A DNA stretch of 64,000 nt from Actinomadura xylanilytica (GCF_030283145.1 NZ_JASNWE010000001.1:1425751-1489750); one strand, 5' to 3'; positions 42,147 to 50,747 are shown, counted from the first letter of the stretch. A program made the numbers and translations. The notes: generated from the letters alone by a model not told the origin.

Positions 42147-42758
42147 TCAGCGTTCGGGCTGGGTGGGGTGCGGTTCTGCGGGGACGATGCCGGTCATCGT
42201 GTTGGTGATGGCCCACCGTTCGTGGTCCCGCCAGGCGCCGTCGATGAACAGGAAATCGGGCGAGTAGCCCTCATAGCGGAAGCCGATTCGTTCGATCAGT
42301 TTCAGCGAGGCATGGTTCTCGGGCTGGATCTGCGCTTCCAGCCGGTGGAGCCGCAACCGCTCGAAGGCATGGCGCACCACCAGGTCGAGTCCTTCGGACA
42401 TGTAGCCCTGCCCGGCCGTGGGAGCGAAGGCCGCGTAGGCGAGAGAACCGGATTGGAAGCGTCCGCGAATGATGCTGTTGATGTTGACCATTCCGGCAAT
42501 GGCCCCGGTGCCGCCCAGGCAGACCAAGAGCGATTCCTCGTCGGGCTGCTCGTATCGCGTGAGGTAGGTCCGGAACTCCCGCGGGGTGGAGGGCGGAGAC
42601 ACCCACGGGCGGTGCAGGTCGGCGCTGACACCGACCAGATCGAGGAACTCATCCTGGTCATGGCCGGCGAGCGGACGCAGGGTCACCCGGCAGGGACCGT
42701 CCGGCCGGACGGCCTGCGGCCCGTCGTTCTCGATCACGGGTGGCACGGTACCAAGCAC
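42147..42758 (-). CDS. RimJ/RimL-type GNAT acetyltransferase
   Basis: 203 residues from GTG 42758. Seen: VTLRPLAGHDQDEFLDLV, the acetyl-CoA-binding PTAGQGYMSEGLDLVVRHAF and AQIQPENHASLKLIERIGF, typical of ribosomal-protein or small-molecule N-acetyltransferases. The first ~24 residues precede the fold, and a GTG at 42686 may be the real start, which would also shrink the overlap with the neighbouring small frame. Confidence 0.82.
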   Translation of the reverse strand: MLGTVPPVIENDGPQAVRPDGPCRVTLRPLAGHDQDEFLDLVGVSADLHRPWVSPPSTPREFRTYLTRYEQPDEESLLVCLGGTGAIAGMVNINSIIRGRFQSGSLAYAAFAPTAGQGYMSEGLDLVVRHAFERLRLHRLEAQIQPENHASLKLIERIGFRYEGYSPDFLFIDGAWRDHERWAITNTMTGIVPAEPHPTQPER

Positions 42759-42954
42759 GGATGACCTGAGCCGTCCCGTCGGTGACGCCGGACTCGCGGG
42801 CGTCCGCCGGATCGAGCCATCGGGACGCGCTGTGCTCCGGGCTCAGCGTGCTCGGCCGCCCATCGTGGACGAGCCCGAAAGTCACGTGCTTGGCGATCCC
42901 GTCACGGTCGGCGTCGTCGAGCAGTCCCTGGAGATCGATACCTGGATCGGTCAC
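42658..42954 (-). CDS. Hypothetical small protein, possibly a gene remnant
   Basis: 98-residue frame whose first ~70 residues look protein-like (HVTFGLVHDGRPSTLSPEHS, then WLDPADARESGVTDGT) and recall the end of a Nudix-type protein. The last 25 residues are low-complexity Arg/Gly/Pro and overlap the GNAT gene by up to 101 bases. It may be a truncated gene. No good ribosome site. Confidence 0.3.
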   Translation of the reverse strand: MTDPGIDLQGLLDDADRDGIAKHVTFGLVHDGRPSTLSPEHSASRWLDPADARESGVTDGTAQVIRAWYRATRDRERRAAGRPAGRSLPGDPASARRP

Positions 42955-43063
42955 ACGGCGACCCTAGCGGGCTGACCGAGTACGGCCAGGTCGAGTGGGC
43001 CGCTGGACCCTGGTTTCCGCCGTCCGCGTCCGGCTGACTGGTGTCATGCGTTCACGACACTCC

Positions 43064-43327
43064 ATGAAATCAATGGATCTGTACGCCTGGGACGTCGAGC
43101 CGCCCGACACCACGCGCACTTCCGGCGCGGGCGGAGTGACCGGAGACGAGAGCGAAGCCATCGGACAGGTCCGGCGGGCATTAGCGGGAGCCCCCGCCGG
43201 GACGTCCGGGGTGGTGCGGCGGGTGGCGATCGGGGAGTCCGGACGGGTCGCGTACGTGAACCTCGGGACCGTCGGGCGGGCCTGGCTGGACGGGGCGTCC
43301 GGCGCCGTGGTGTGGGCGAGGCTGTGA
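43064..43327 (+). CDS. Small conserved-looking protein, function unknown
   Basis: About 87 residues (84 if ATG 43073 is used). Composition and the compact end (VRRVAIGESGRVAYVNLGTV, then GRAWLDGASGAVVWARL) look genuine rather than shadow coding. No Shine-Dalgarno. Convergent with oleD, 6 bases apart. No family recognised. Confidence 0.5.
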   Translation: MKSMDLYAWDVEPPDTTRTSGAGGVTGDESEAIGQVRRALAGAPAGTSGVVRRVAIGESGRVAYVNLGTVGRAWLDGASGAVVWARL

Positions 43328-43333
43328 AAATGC

Positions 43334-44266
43334 CTACCAGTCGGCGGCACCTCTGAAGGAGGTCTCCTCGGGGTCGTAACCGAGGGTGTCGCGGGCGGCG
43401 GTGATGTCGAGGGTGCGCTCGACCGCGAGCTGGGCGATGGCGTAGCGGGTGAGGCGAGGCGGTTCGCGGCGGCGGGCCAGGAGGAACGCGCCCTCGACCG
43501 CGGCGGCGACGGGACGGGCCGCGCGCAGCGGCAGGTAGACGGGACGGGCCCGGACGCCGCGTTCGGCGAGGATCGCGCGGAACGCCTCGTCGAGGCTCAC
43601 CGGGGCGGCGTCGGCGACGTTGAAGACGCCGGACCCGACCGGTCCCCGGGCGGCGAGGAGGCACGCCTGGACGAGGTTGGTGATCGAGGTGAGGCTGATC
43701 CGCTGCCGTCCGCCCCCCACGGCGGGCAGCACCGGACCGCGCACCGCCGACAGGACGCGCGGCAGCAGGGTGGTGTCGCCGGGCCCGTAGACGGCGTGCG
43801 GGCGCAGGATGACCGCCTCGCGTCCGGCGGCGCGGACGGCGCGTTCGGCCGCCGCCTTGGACGCGCCGTAGGCGTTGAGGTGACGGCGGGCGGGGCCCTC
43901 GTCCTCGGCCGCCATCACGGTGGGCAGGAACGGGTCGTACACGCTGGCCGTGCTGACGTGCACGAAGCGCGCCCCGGGGAACGAGGCGAGGGCGTTGCGG
44001 GTGCCGGTCAGGTTGGTGGCGAAGAACCCGGCGGCCGGGCCCCAGTCGGTGACGCTGCCCGCGCAGTGGATCACCGCGTCGACGTCGGGCGCGTCGCGCA
44101 GCCGGCCCCGGGCCAGGTCCCATGGACGGTAGGGCGCTCCGGCGAGGTGGCCGGGCGCGACCTCGGGGCGGCGCCCGTAGGCGAGCGGTTCGGCGCCGTG
44201 CGCGGCGAGCGCGCGGCACACCGCGCCGCCGACGAAGCCGGACGCGCCCGTCACCGCGATCCTCAT
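43334..44266 (-). CDS. oleD: OleD-like NAD(P)-dependent 2-alkyl-3-ketoacid reductase (extended SDR)
   Basis: 310 residues. Rossmann motif VTGASGFVGGAVCRALAAHG at the N-terminus, STASVYDP, and the YGASK (YxxxK) catalytic pair, followed by PHAVYGPGDTTLLPRV of extended SDR/3-beta-HSD proteins. OleD reduces the 2-alkyl-3-keto acid made by OleA to a beta-hydroxy acid for OleC. The assignment relies on linkage to oleA and oleC; alone it would be called an NAD-dependent epimerase. ATGA overlap with oleC. Confidence 0.8.
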   Translation of the reverse strand: MRIAVTGASGFVGGAVCRALAAHGAEPLAYGRRPEVAPGHLAGAPYRPWDLARGRLRDAPDVDAVIHCAGSVTDWGPAAGFFATNLTGTRNALASFPGARFVHVSTASVYDPFLPTVMAAEDEGPARRHLNAYGASKAAAERAVRAAGREAVILRPHAVYGPGDTTLLPRVLSAVRGPVLPAVGGGRQRISLTSITNLVQACLLAARGPVGSGVFNVADAAPVSLDEAFRAILAERGVRARPVYLPLRAARPVAAAVEGAFLLARRREPPRLTRYAIAQLAVERTLDITAARDTLGYDPEETSFRGAADW

Positions 44267-45753
44267 CGGGTCACCAGTCCGCGGAGCCGGTCGCGGTCGA
44301 GCTTGCGGCCCCGGCCCGAGCGGGGCAGCGCGGGCAGCTCGACGATCCGGTCGGGCAGCGCGTCGTGGTCGATCACGGCGGGCAGCCGCCGGGCGAGGCC
44401 GGACGCGTCGCCGACGACGGCGAGGACCACCTCCTCGTCGCCGGTGACCGGGTCGGGGACGCCGACATAGGCGGCCTCTGCGACGCCGTCGAGCGCGGCG
44501 ATGGCGGGCTCGTACAGGCCGGGGTAGAGGTTGAACTTCCCGCGGATCAGCATGTCCTTCTTGCGCCCCATGAGGACGAGGCGCCCGTGCCCGTCGAGGC
44601 GGGCCAGGTCGCCGGTGGGCAGCTCGGTGAACGGCTCGTCGCCCAGGTAGCCGCGGCAGAGGCCGGGCCCGGACAGGAGCAGCTCGCCGTCGGGCGCGAA
44701 CGCGGCGCCGGTGAGCGGCGCGCCGAGCAGGTCGCCTCCGGCACCGGACGCGGTGTGCGCGAGCTTGTCCTCCGCCGACGCGATCGCGACGGGGAGGATC
44801 TCGGTCATCGCGTACACCGACAGCACCTCGGCGGACGGCGCGGCGGCCATGGCGCGGCGCAGGATCCCGGCGGGCGCCGGGGCCGCGCCCAGCAGGACGT
44901 GGCGGAGCGTGTCCGGGAGCCGGGGCGCGGCGTCCAGGATGTCGGCGAGGTGCGCGGGCACGCAGAACGTGTGGGTGGCGCCGCGTTCGGCGAGCAGCGC
45001 GGCGAAGCCCGCCGGGGAGCACGACAGCGGCGGCATCGACCAGCGGGCCCCCGAGATCAGCGTCGGCAGGCCGAGCATGAGCTGGTCGGTGTGGACGACG
45101 TCGCCCGGCCCGAGCGGCAGCCGCGTCCGGAACAGGTCGAGCGCGGTCGCCAGCGACGCCTGCGTGTGGACGACGGCGCGGGGGTGCGCGGTCGTCCCGG
45201 ACGTGAAGATCACGGCGGCGGGCGCGTCCGGGTCGCCGACGTCGTCCGGTTCCGGCGCGTCCCCCTGGGCGAGGCGCGCGAACGGCAGCGCGCCGCGCGG
45301 CACCCCCGGCAGCCACCGCCCCACGTACAGGTGCCGCAGGTCCGTCGAGATGCGGGCCAGGTTGGGGAGCAGCAGTCCCCTGCGCCGGGCGTACGCGCGG
45401 ACGGGGCGCAGGCGGCTGCCCGCGTACAGCACCGACTCGGCAGCCGACCAGCGCGGGCGCGCGAGACGGAGGCGGGCGGTGAACATCTCCGGCCCGGCGC
45501 CCGGGTCGGCGAAGACCACCACGCCCCGCGACGCCACCACGCCGAGCGCGAGCACCAGGGACTCCGGCGACGGCCGGACGGAGAACAGCACGCCGTCGCC
45601 GGGCGCGAGCCCCACCGACAGCAGCCCGCGCCGGACGGCGAGGACCCGGCGGCGCAGCTCGCCGTACGTCAGCTCGGCGCCGTCACCGGCCACGAGCGCG
45701 ACCGCGCCCGGAGTGCGGGCGGCCTGATCGAGGAGTCGCCGGACGAGCGTCAC
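44263..45753 (-). CDS. oleC: OleC-like AMP-forming beta-lactone synthetase
   Basis: 496 residues, ANL fold. P-loop IFTSGTTAHPRAVVHT (about 182-197), VYAMTEILPVA, GDLARLDGHGRLVLMGRKKD and a late Lys in RGRKLDRDRL. OleC enzymes adenylate a beta-hydroxy acid and close it to a beta-lactone. It lies between a P450 and oleD with 4-base overlaps on both sides. A fatty acyl-AMP/CoA ligase role cannot be excluded by motif alone, but the gene set favours OleC. Confidence 0.8.
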   Translation of the reverse strand: MTLVRRLLDQAARTPGAVALVAGDGAELTYGELRRRVLAVRRGLLSVGLAPGDGVLFSVRPSPESLVLALGVVASRGVVVFADPGAGPEMFTARLRLARPRWSAAESVLYAGSRLRPVRAYARRRGLLLPNLARISTDLRHLYVGRWLPGVPRGALPFARLAQGDAPEPDDVGDPDAPAAVIFTSGTTAHPRAVVHTQASLATALDLFRTRLPLGPGDVVHTDQLMLGLPTLISGARWSMPPLSCSPAGFAALLAERGATHTFCVPAHLADILDAAPRLPDTLRHVLLGAAPAPAGILRRAMAAAPSAEVLSVYAMTEILPVAIASAEDKLAHTASGAGGDLLGAPLTGAAFAPDGELLLSGPGLCRGYLGDEPFTELPTGDLARLDGHGRLVLMGRKKDMLIRGKFNLYPGLYEPAIAALDGVAEAAYVGVPDPVTGDEEVVLAVVGDASGLARRLPAVIDHDALPDRIVELPALPRSGRGRKLDRDRLRGLVTR

Positions 45754-46928
45754 GCCGCCTCCCCCGCACGCCGGACGTCCAGCCGGGCGTAGGTCGGGAT
45801 CAGCACGCCGCGCGCCGCCGACCGCCGGGTGATCGTCAGGGGTGCGGCGGCGAGCAGGGTCCGCGCCACCGTCCGGACCTCCGCCATGGCGAGCGGGTAG
45901 CCGAGGCAGAAGTGCGGCCCGGCGCCGAACCACAGCCGCCGCAGCTCGGGCGGGTGGGCCCGGTCGAGGTCGAACGGGCCGTACGCGCGGCAGCAGTTGT
46001 GCGTGGCGATCAGCACCCGCTCGCCGGCCCGGATCGCGACGCCGCCGACCCGCGCGGGCCGGTGGACGCTGCGCAGCATGACGGGCGTCGGGGTCGCGAC
46101 CCGCATGGCCTCCTCGATGGCCCGGTCGAGCAGGTCGGGGGACGCGGCGACGCGTCCGGCCTGCCCTGAGTCGTGCAGCAGCGCGACGAGCCGCGGCACG
46201 AGCGTCGCGACGGTCTCGGTGCCGGTGAGGAAGAACGCGCCCGCGGCGCCGCGGGCCTCGTCCTCCGACAGGCCGAGCGTCCGCATCCGGCCCATCACGG
46301 TGTGCTCGGCGCCGGACGCGTACGCCTTGGCGGCGATGTCGCCGAGCGGGTCGAGCACCGCGCGGGCGCGGCGCACCTGGTCCGGGGAGAGCCGCCGGGT
46401 GCGCAGCGAGATCATCGACACGATCCGCTCCCCCTGCTCGAAGAGATCGCGGTACACCGCCTCCGCCCCGGCCCCCGGACCGGCCTCCAGCCCGATGACC
46501 TCGCCGATCACCGTTCCGGCGAGCACCCGCACGGTGTCGACGAGATCGACGGACTCGCCGCGACCGAGCCGCCCGGCGAGCCGGGCGAGGGGCTCGGCGA
46601 GCACGCGGGCGCACAGCTCCTGGGCGTACTGGGGCGTGAACAGCTCGGCGAGGCGGCCACGGAGCGCCCGATGCGCGTCGCCCTCCATGTTGAGCAGCAC
46701 CGACGGCCCGAGCACCGGGGTCCACAGCTCGCCGGGCGAGCCCGGCCCGTCCTTGCGGAACGTCTCGCCGTCCATCAGGACCTCGCGGGCGAGCGCCGCG
46801 TCGTTCACCACCACGCCGACGCCCGGGACGCGGACGACCGGGCCGCGCCGCGCCAGGCCGCGCAGCAGCGGATACGCCACGGGGTGCGCGGCCAGGTAGA
46901 GCCGCCGCTCCCAGCCCATCGGGGTCAC
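45750..46928 (-). CDS. Cytochrome P450 in the ole operon
   Basis: 392 residues. I-helix FFLTGTETVATLV, ExxR in IEEAMRVATPTP, heme site WFGAGPHFCLGYPLAMAE with the ligand Cys. GTG 46928 overlaps the glycosyltransferase stop (GTGA); ATG 46919 is the alternative. Resembles the divergent P450 at 48.9 kb. Presumably oxidises the lipid/beta-lactone scaffold. No dedicated ferredoxin lies in this operon. Confidence 0.9.
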   Translation of the reverse strand: MTPMGWERRLYLAAHPVAYPLLRGLARRGPVVRVPGVGVVVNDAALAREVLMDGETFRKDGPGSPGELWTPVLGPSVLLNMEGDAHRALRGRLAELFTPQYAQELCARVLAEPLARLAGRLGRGESVDLVDTVRVLAGTVIGEVIGLEAGPGAGAEAVYRDLFEQGERIVSMISLRTRRLSPDQVRRARAVLDPLGDIAAKAYASGAEHTVMGRMRTLGLSEDEARGAAGAFFLTGTETVATLVPRLVALLHDSGQAGRVAASPDLLDRAIEEAMRVATPTPVMLRSVHRPARVGGVAIRAGERVLIATHNCCRAYGPFDLDRAHPPELRRLWFGAGPHFCLGYPLAMAEVRTVARTLLAAAPLTITRRSAARGVLIPTYARLDVRRAGEAA

Positions 46929-47677
46929 CGAATGTCCACGATGTCGGGGCGGTGCCGGTGGTCGGCGTACCAGCCGAGGGTGCCGATCAGGCCGTACGCG
47001 CGCAGCCGCCGCACCGATCCGTGCACGACCACGTCCTTGCGGAGCCCGTACGCGGCGGTCAGCAGGCGCACCTGGTTGACCAGCGCGCGGTCCTCGTGGA
47101 CGTCCTCGATCCGGGTGCGCGGGAAGCCCCCGGCGCGCTCGTACAGGACGGCGGTGATCGCGACGTTGCAGCCGGGCATCATCACGTACGGGCCGAGGTA
47201 GAGGGGGTTCTGGTTCCCGGGCCGGAACCTGCCGAACAGCGCCGCGACCGTGATGACCGACGGCAGGAGCCGCCGTTCCCACAGCTTCAGCGGGAACTCG
47301 TCGGTGCGGGGCCGCAGCGGCCCGCTGACCAGGTCGAGCCCGTCGCCGAACGCGCGTTTCACCGCGGCGATCCAGCCGCGGTGCGGCAGGCAGTCGGCGT
47401 CGGTGCGGGCCACGTGGGTGGCCCCGGCGGCGATGGCGTGCCGGAATCCGGTGTCGGCGGCGGCGCCGGTGCCCTTCTCGATCTCCCCGACGAGCCGCAG
47501 GTCGAGCGCGGGGTGCTCGGCGGCGAACGCCCGGACGGCCCCGACGGTCCCGTCGGTGCTGAGGTTGTCGACCACGACGACGGTGAACCCGGCGTCGGTC
47601 TGCTCGGCGAGGCGGCGCAGCGTGCCGCCGATCGAGCGCTCCTCGTTGTAGGCGGGGACGACGACCCACAGGTTCAT
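46925..47677 (-). CDS. GT2-family glycosyltransferase in the ole operon
   Basis: 250 residues. GT-A N-terminus WVVVPAYNEERSIGGTLRRL, VVDNLSTDGTV and the metal-binding THVARTDADCLPHRG. ATG 47677 has AAGGGGGA at good spacing; an upstream ATG at 47692 overlaps the oleA stop (ATGA) and could be used. No obvious membrane-synthase QxxRW. Suggests that the pathway product, or a hydroxylated form of it, is glycosylated. Confidence 0.82.
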   Translation of the reverse strand: MNLWVVVPAYNEERSIGGTLRRLAEQTDAGFTVVVVDNLSTDGTVGAVRAFAAEHPALDLRLVGEIEKGTGAAADTGFRHAIAAGATHVARTDADCLPHRGWIAAVKRAFGDGLDLVSGPLRPRTDEFPLKLWERRLLPSVITVAALFGRFRPGNQNPLYLGPYVMMPGCNVAITAVLYERAGGFPRTRIEDVHEDRALVNQVRLLTAAYGLRKDVVVHGSVRRLRAYGLIGTLGWYADHRHRPDIVDIR

Positions 47678-47688
47678 CGCGTCCCCCT

Positions 47689-48690
47689 TCATAGCTGCGC
47701 CATGACGACGCCGAGGCTCACGCCGCCGGCGAGCCCGATGAGCGCGACCCGGTCGCCCGGCCCGCAGCGCCCCTCGCGGACGGCGGTGGCGAGCTGGAAC
47801 GGCAGCGTCGCCGAGGCGAGGTTGCCGTGCTCGGGAAGCGTCACCACCAGCCGTTCCGCCGGGATGCCGAGGACCGACCGCAGCACTTCCAGGTAGGGCA
47901 TCGTCACCTGGTGAACGCCGATGACCGCGAAGTCGTCCCAGCTCAGGCCGGTCTTCTCCAACGCGGTGACGAAGATCTCCGGGCCGTGCGCGAGGAAGGC
48001 GTCCTTGAGCCGCCGCCCGTCCCCGCTGAAGTAGGTGCGGTCGGGGTCGCGCGGGTGCATCGAGCCGCCCGCCGGGAGCGTGCCGACGGCCCAGGCGGTG
48101 GAGACGGCGGCGAAGTCGCGGTAGAAGATCCCGCCGTCCGGGGCGGCCTCGACGAGCATCGCCGCGCCGCCGTCCGACAGGGTGTAGCCGGCGAACGCGT
48201 CGGCGAACTGGGCCCGGTCGCGCACCGTCCAGCGGATCGCGCGGGACGGGCTCTCGCCGGTGCAGACCAGCACCCGCTCATGCTGCCCGGTCCGGATCAG
48301 CGCGTCGGCGAGCTGGAGCCCGTTGAGGAAGCTGTTGCAGGCGTTCTTGACGTCGAAGACCGGGCAGGCGGCGCCGAGCTTGGCGGCGACGATGTGCGCG
48401 GTGGCGGGCTCGATCAGGTCCTGCGACGCCGAACCGAAGATCAGCAGGTCCAGCCCGGCGGGGGCGGTGCCGCGCTCGGCGAGCACGGTGCGGGCGGCGG
48501 CGACGGCGAGGTCGGACGCCTGCTCGTCGTCGCGCATGACGTGCCGGGCGCGGATGCCGGTCATCCGCTCGACGATGGTGGGGGACGGCCGGTAGCCGCC
48601 GCTCTCGGCGGCGACCCGGGCCTCCACCTCGGCGCTGGTGACCGCACGTTCGGGCAGGTGCGCCGCGACCGCGGTGATGCGGGCTCTCAT
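47689..48690 (-). CDS. oleA: OleA-like head-to-head beta-ketoacyl synthase (thiolase fold)
   Basis: 333 residues, KASIII-type. Catalytic triad by pattern: Cys118 in VKNACNSFLNG, His260 in IGVHQVTMPYLEV, Asn290 in PEHGNLASATLPF. Glu94 in DLIEPATAHI occupies the place where OleA enzymes carry the Glu that promotes condensation of two fatty acyl-CoAs; FabH lacks it. Expected product is a 2-alkyl-3-ketoacid. First gene of the operon, divergent from a P450. ATG 48690 has a GGGGGA site about 9 bases upstream. Confidence 0.85.
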   Translation of the reverse strand: MRARITAVAAHLPERAVTSAEVEARVAAESGGYRPSPTIVERMTGIRARHVMRDDEQASDLAVAAARTVLAERGTAPAGLDLLIFGSASQDLIEPATAHIVAAKLGAACPVFDVKNACNSFLNGLQLADALIRTGQHERVLVCTGESPSRAIRWTVRDRAQFADAFAGYTLSDGGAAMLVEAAPDGGIFYRDFAAVSTAWAVGTLPAGGSMHPRDPDRTYFSGDGRRLKDAFLAHGPEIFVTALEKTGLSWDDFAVIGVHQVTMPYLEVLRSVLGIPAERLVVTLPEHGNLASATLPFQLATAVREGRCGPGDRVALIGLAGGVSLGVVMAQL

Positions 48691-48818
48691 GGACTGCTGT
48701 CCCCCGGTTGGTGTCGCGGCGCCGCCGGTGCCGCGCCGTCCTGGATCAGGCTGGCCGAGCAGGCCCGCCCCGGACAGGGCGACCCTACGTAATCCAGACG
48801 GGTGTTGATACCTGAATG

Positions 48819-48834
48819 GTGGTGAGTACACCAC
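48819..48834. promoter_or_regulatory. Inverted repeat in the oleA/P450 divergent promoter
   Basis: GTGGTG-agta-CACCAC, perfect 6-base arms. An overlapping TGAGT-acacc-ACTCA lies at 48823-48837. A TTGATA hexamer at 48805-48810 precedes it. Likely operator for both transcripts; the regulator is not encoded next to it. Confidence 0.45.
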
Positions 48835-48895
48835 TCATCCGCATTTGAGTCATTCGGGGGTTCCGGCCGCCCCGCCCTGGGACGAGAATCACCTG

Positions 48896-50083
48896 GTGAC
48901 CAGGACAGAGATCAACGCGGCGGCCCGGCACGAGCGACGGCTCCTGTGGCGCGGCAACAGGGGCCTGTACGCGCTGCTGGAGGCGGCCCGGCACACCGGG
49001 CCGATCGTCCGGGTGCCGCGGCTCGGCTGGGTCGTGACCGACCCGGTGCTGGCCCGCCGGGTGCTCAACGACCACGCGCACTTCACGATGGCCGGCGAGG
49101 GCGGCGTCGGCCATCTGTGGACCCAGCTCTTCGGTGACGAGATGGCGCAGTTCTTCGGCGGCGCCCGGCACGCCGAGATCCGCACCCGGGCGCGCGACCT
49201 GTTCACCGAGGACAGCGCGCGGGCGCTGGTGGCGCGGTCCCAGGGACCGCACCACGAGGCGCTCGCCGCGCGGCTCGCCGCGGGCGTGACCGCCGACGTG
49301 GCCGATGCCGCCCGCGTCCTGGCCGGACGGCTGGTCGCCGACCTCCTCGGCCTCCCCGCGGACCGTCCCGACGCCGCCTACCGCGACGTCTTCGCGGCGG
49401 GCGAGCGGCTGGCCGGGCTCGCGATGGGCACGGCGGCCTCGACCGTGCTGGCCCCCGGGACCCTTGCCCGGGCCCGCGCCATCGTCACCGAGCTCACCAC
49501 GGGCGTGGACGAGGGCTACCGCACCGCCGGGCCCGACACCCTCCTCGGCCGCTGCCGCGAGATGGACCTCGGCCTGCCGCTCACCCGCGGACTGGCCACG
49601 CTGCTGGTCATCGCGGGCACCGAGACCGGCGCGTCCGGCACCGTCCGGACCGCCGCGCTGCTGCACGACACCGGGCAGCAGCGGGCGCTGCTCGCGGACC
49701 CCGGGCTGATGGCGAACGCGGTGCGCGAGGGCCTGCGCGTCTCCACCCCCGCGCCGGTGATCGGCCGGCACGTGGCCGGCGACACCACCGTGGACGGGCG
49801 GACGCTCCGCGCGGGCGACCGGATCCTGCTGCTGACCTACCTGGCCACCAATGGCGCGGGCCCGTTCGACATCACCCGCGAGTACGTGCCCGAGACCCGG
49901 CAGTTGTGGTTCGGCGGCGGCCGGCACCTGTGCCTGGGCGCCGCGGTGGCCCGCACGCAGGTCGCCCGGATGCTGGAGACGCTGCTCGCCGCCGGCCGCC
50001 CGTACCGCGTGGTGTCGCGCCGGGCCTCGTCCCGCGTACTGGTACCCGCCTACGCGGAGCTGCGCGTACAGATCCCCAGGTGA
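48896..50083 (+). CDS. Cytochrome P450 divergent from the ole operon
   Basis: 395 residues from GTG 48896; a TTG at 48845 in frame would add 17 residues but overlaps the promoter region. I-helix LLVIAGTETGASG, ExxR in VREGLRVSTPAP, heme site WFGGGRHLCLGAAVARTQ. Shares the short N-terminus and overall plan of the P450 at 45.75 kb, so the two are probably paralogous tailoring enzymes of one pathway. Ends 7 bases before the convergent small membrane protein. Confidence 0.88.
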   Translation: MTRTEINAAARHERRLLWRGNRGLYALLEAARHTGPIVRVPRLGWVVTDPVLARRVLNDHAHFTMAGEGGVGHLWTQLFGDEMAQFFGGARHAEIRTRARDLFTEDSARALVARSQGPHHEALAARLAAGVTADVADAARVLAGRLVADLLGLPADRPDAAYRDVFAAGERLAGLAMGTAASTVLAPGTLARARAIVTELTTGVDEGYRTAGPDTLLGRCREMDLGLPLTRGLATLLVIAGTETGASGTVRTAALLHDTGQQRALLADPGLMANAVREGLRVSTPAPVIGRHVAGDTTVDGRTLRAGDRILLLTYLATNGAGPFDITREYVPETRQLWFGGGRHLCLGAAVARTQVARMLETLLAAGRPYRVVSRRASSRVLVPAYAELRVQIPR

Positions 50084-50089
50084 AGCGGT

Positions 50090-50404
50090 CTAGGGCAGCG
50101 GGCCCGTGCCCGGCCCCGAGTTGAACCACCACAGCGCGGTGGAGATCGCCAGCAGCACCACGACACCGGCGGCCACCTTGACCACGGCCCTGGCGTGGTC
50201 CGGATCCCGCTGCCCCCGGACGGCTCCGCCGCCCGACCGCGGGCGCGTCCGCTGGGAGCGCCACCGCTTGCGCGCGCGGCGGGTGCGCCATCGCTGCGCC
50301 GGGCCGGGCGGGCGGGCCCGCTCGCGCGCGGACGGCTCCTTGAACGAGGCGCCCTTGACGAACTCCTCGTCGAAGGAGGGCGGCTGCTCCTGGTCTGGAA
50401 ACAT
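50090..50404 (-). CDS. Small membrane protein with acidic/aromatic N-terminal motif, KstR-box upstream
   Basis: 104 residues. N-terminus SFDEEFVKGASFKEPSARER, then an Arg-rich stretch and one C-terminal membrane segment (VVKVAAGVVVLLAISTALWW). The EEFVKGAxFKEPSARER pattern looks like that of a family of small actinobacterial proteins, but I know no function. ATG 50404. A perfect KstR consensus site lies 87 bases upstream, so it may belong to the steroid regulon. Confidence 0.65.
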   Translation of the reverse strand: MFPDQEQPPSFDEEFVKGASFKEPSARERARPPGPAQRWRTRRARKRWRSQRTRPRSGGGAVRGQRDPDHARAVVKVAAGVVVLLAISTALWWFNSGPGTGPLP

Positions 50405-50490
50405 GCGAACGCTCCGGCGCGCGTGGGGAATGGACGCGAGGTAACGAGCAGGGTAAGGCCCATCGCGGCCTCCGCCGACCACCACCTGAC

Positions 50491-50504
50491 TAGAACGCGT
50501 TTTA
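50491..50504. promoter_or_regulatory. KstR box (small membrane protein side)
   Basis: TAGAACGCGTTTTA matches T-nn-AAC-nn-GTT-nn-A at every fixed position. Confidence 0.75.
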
Positions 50505-50656
50505 GCCAAACACCCCAGCCGGCGTGACGAAGCTCACGACCGTACCTCTTGAGTCCGGAAGCCTGCCATGAAAGCAGGGGCGGCCACCTGCATTTCACCT
50601 GATGAAAAGCCTGTGGATGGCACCATCGCCAAGCAAGCGCTTGAATAAGACGTGTG

Positions 50657-50674
50657 ATTAGACTCGCGTCTCAT
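50657..50674. promoter_or_regulatory. Second palindromic operator type, copy 1
   Basis: ATTAGACTCGCGTCTCAT, nearly the same as copy 2 at 54370-54387. Located 73 bases upstream of the cyp125 start and next to a KstR box. Not a KstR site. Confidence 0.6.
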
Positions 50675-50692
50675 TTACTCTTGCCGCCGCGG

Positions 50693-50706
50693 TGAAACGA
50701 GTTCTA
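50693..50706. promoter_or_regulatory. KstR box of cyp125
   Basis: TGAAACGAGTTCTA, perfect consensus match, 41 bases upstream of the cyp125 GTG. Confidence 0.8.
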
Positions 50707-50747
50707 CGGTGAGGTCGATCCCCCACGCCGACCGGGAGGAGCGTGCC

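Larger units (their letters stand above)
50405..50747. promoter_or_regulatory. Divergent control region of cyp125 and the small membrane protein
   Basis: 343 bases with no gene, locally AT-rich around 50500-50690. Contains two perfect KstR matches (50491-50504, 50693-50706) and a second palindrome (50657-50674) between them. Confidence 0.75.

Noticed and set aside
47689..48690. The ketosynthase as FabH of fatty acid synthesis
   Set aside because: It carries the OleA-type Glu before the conserved Pro-Ala-Thr and is coupled to OleC/OleD-like genes, not to fab genes.
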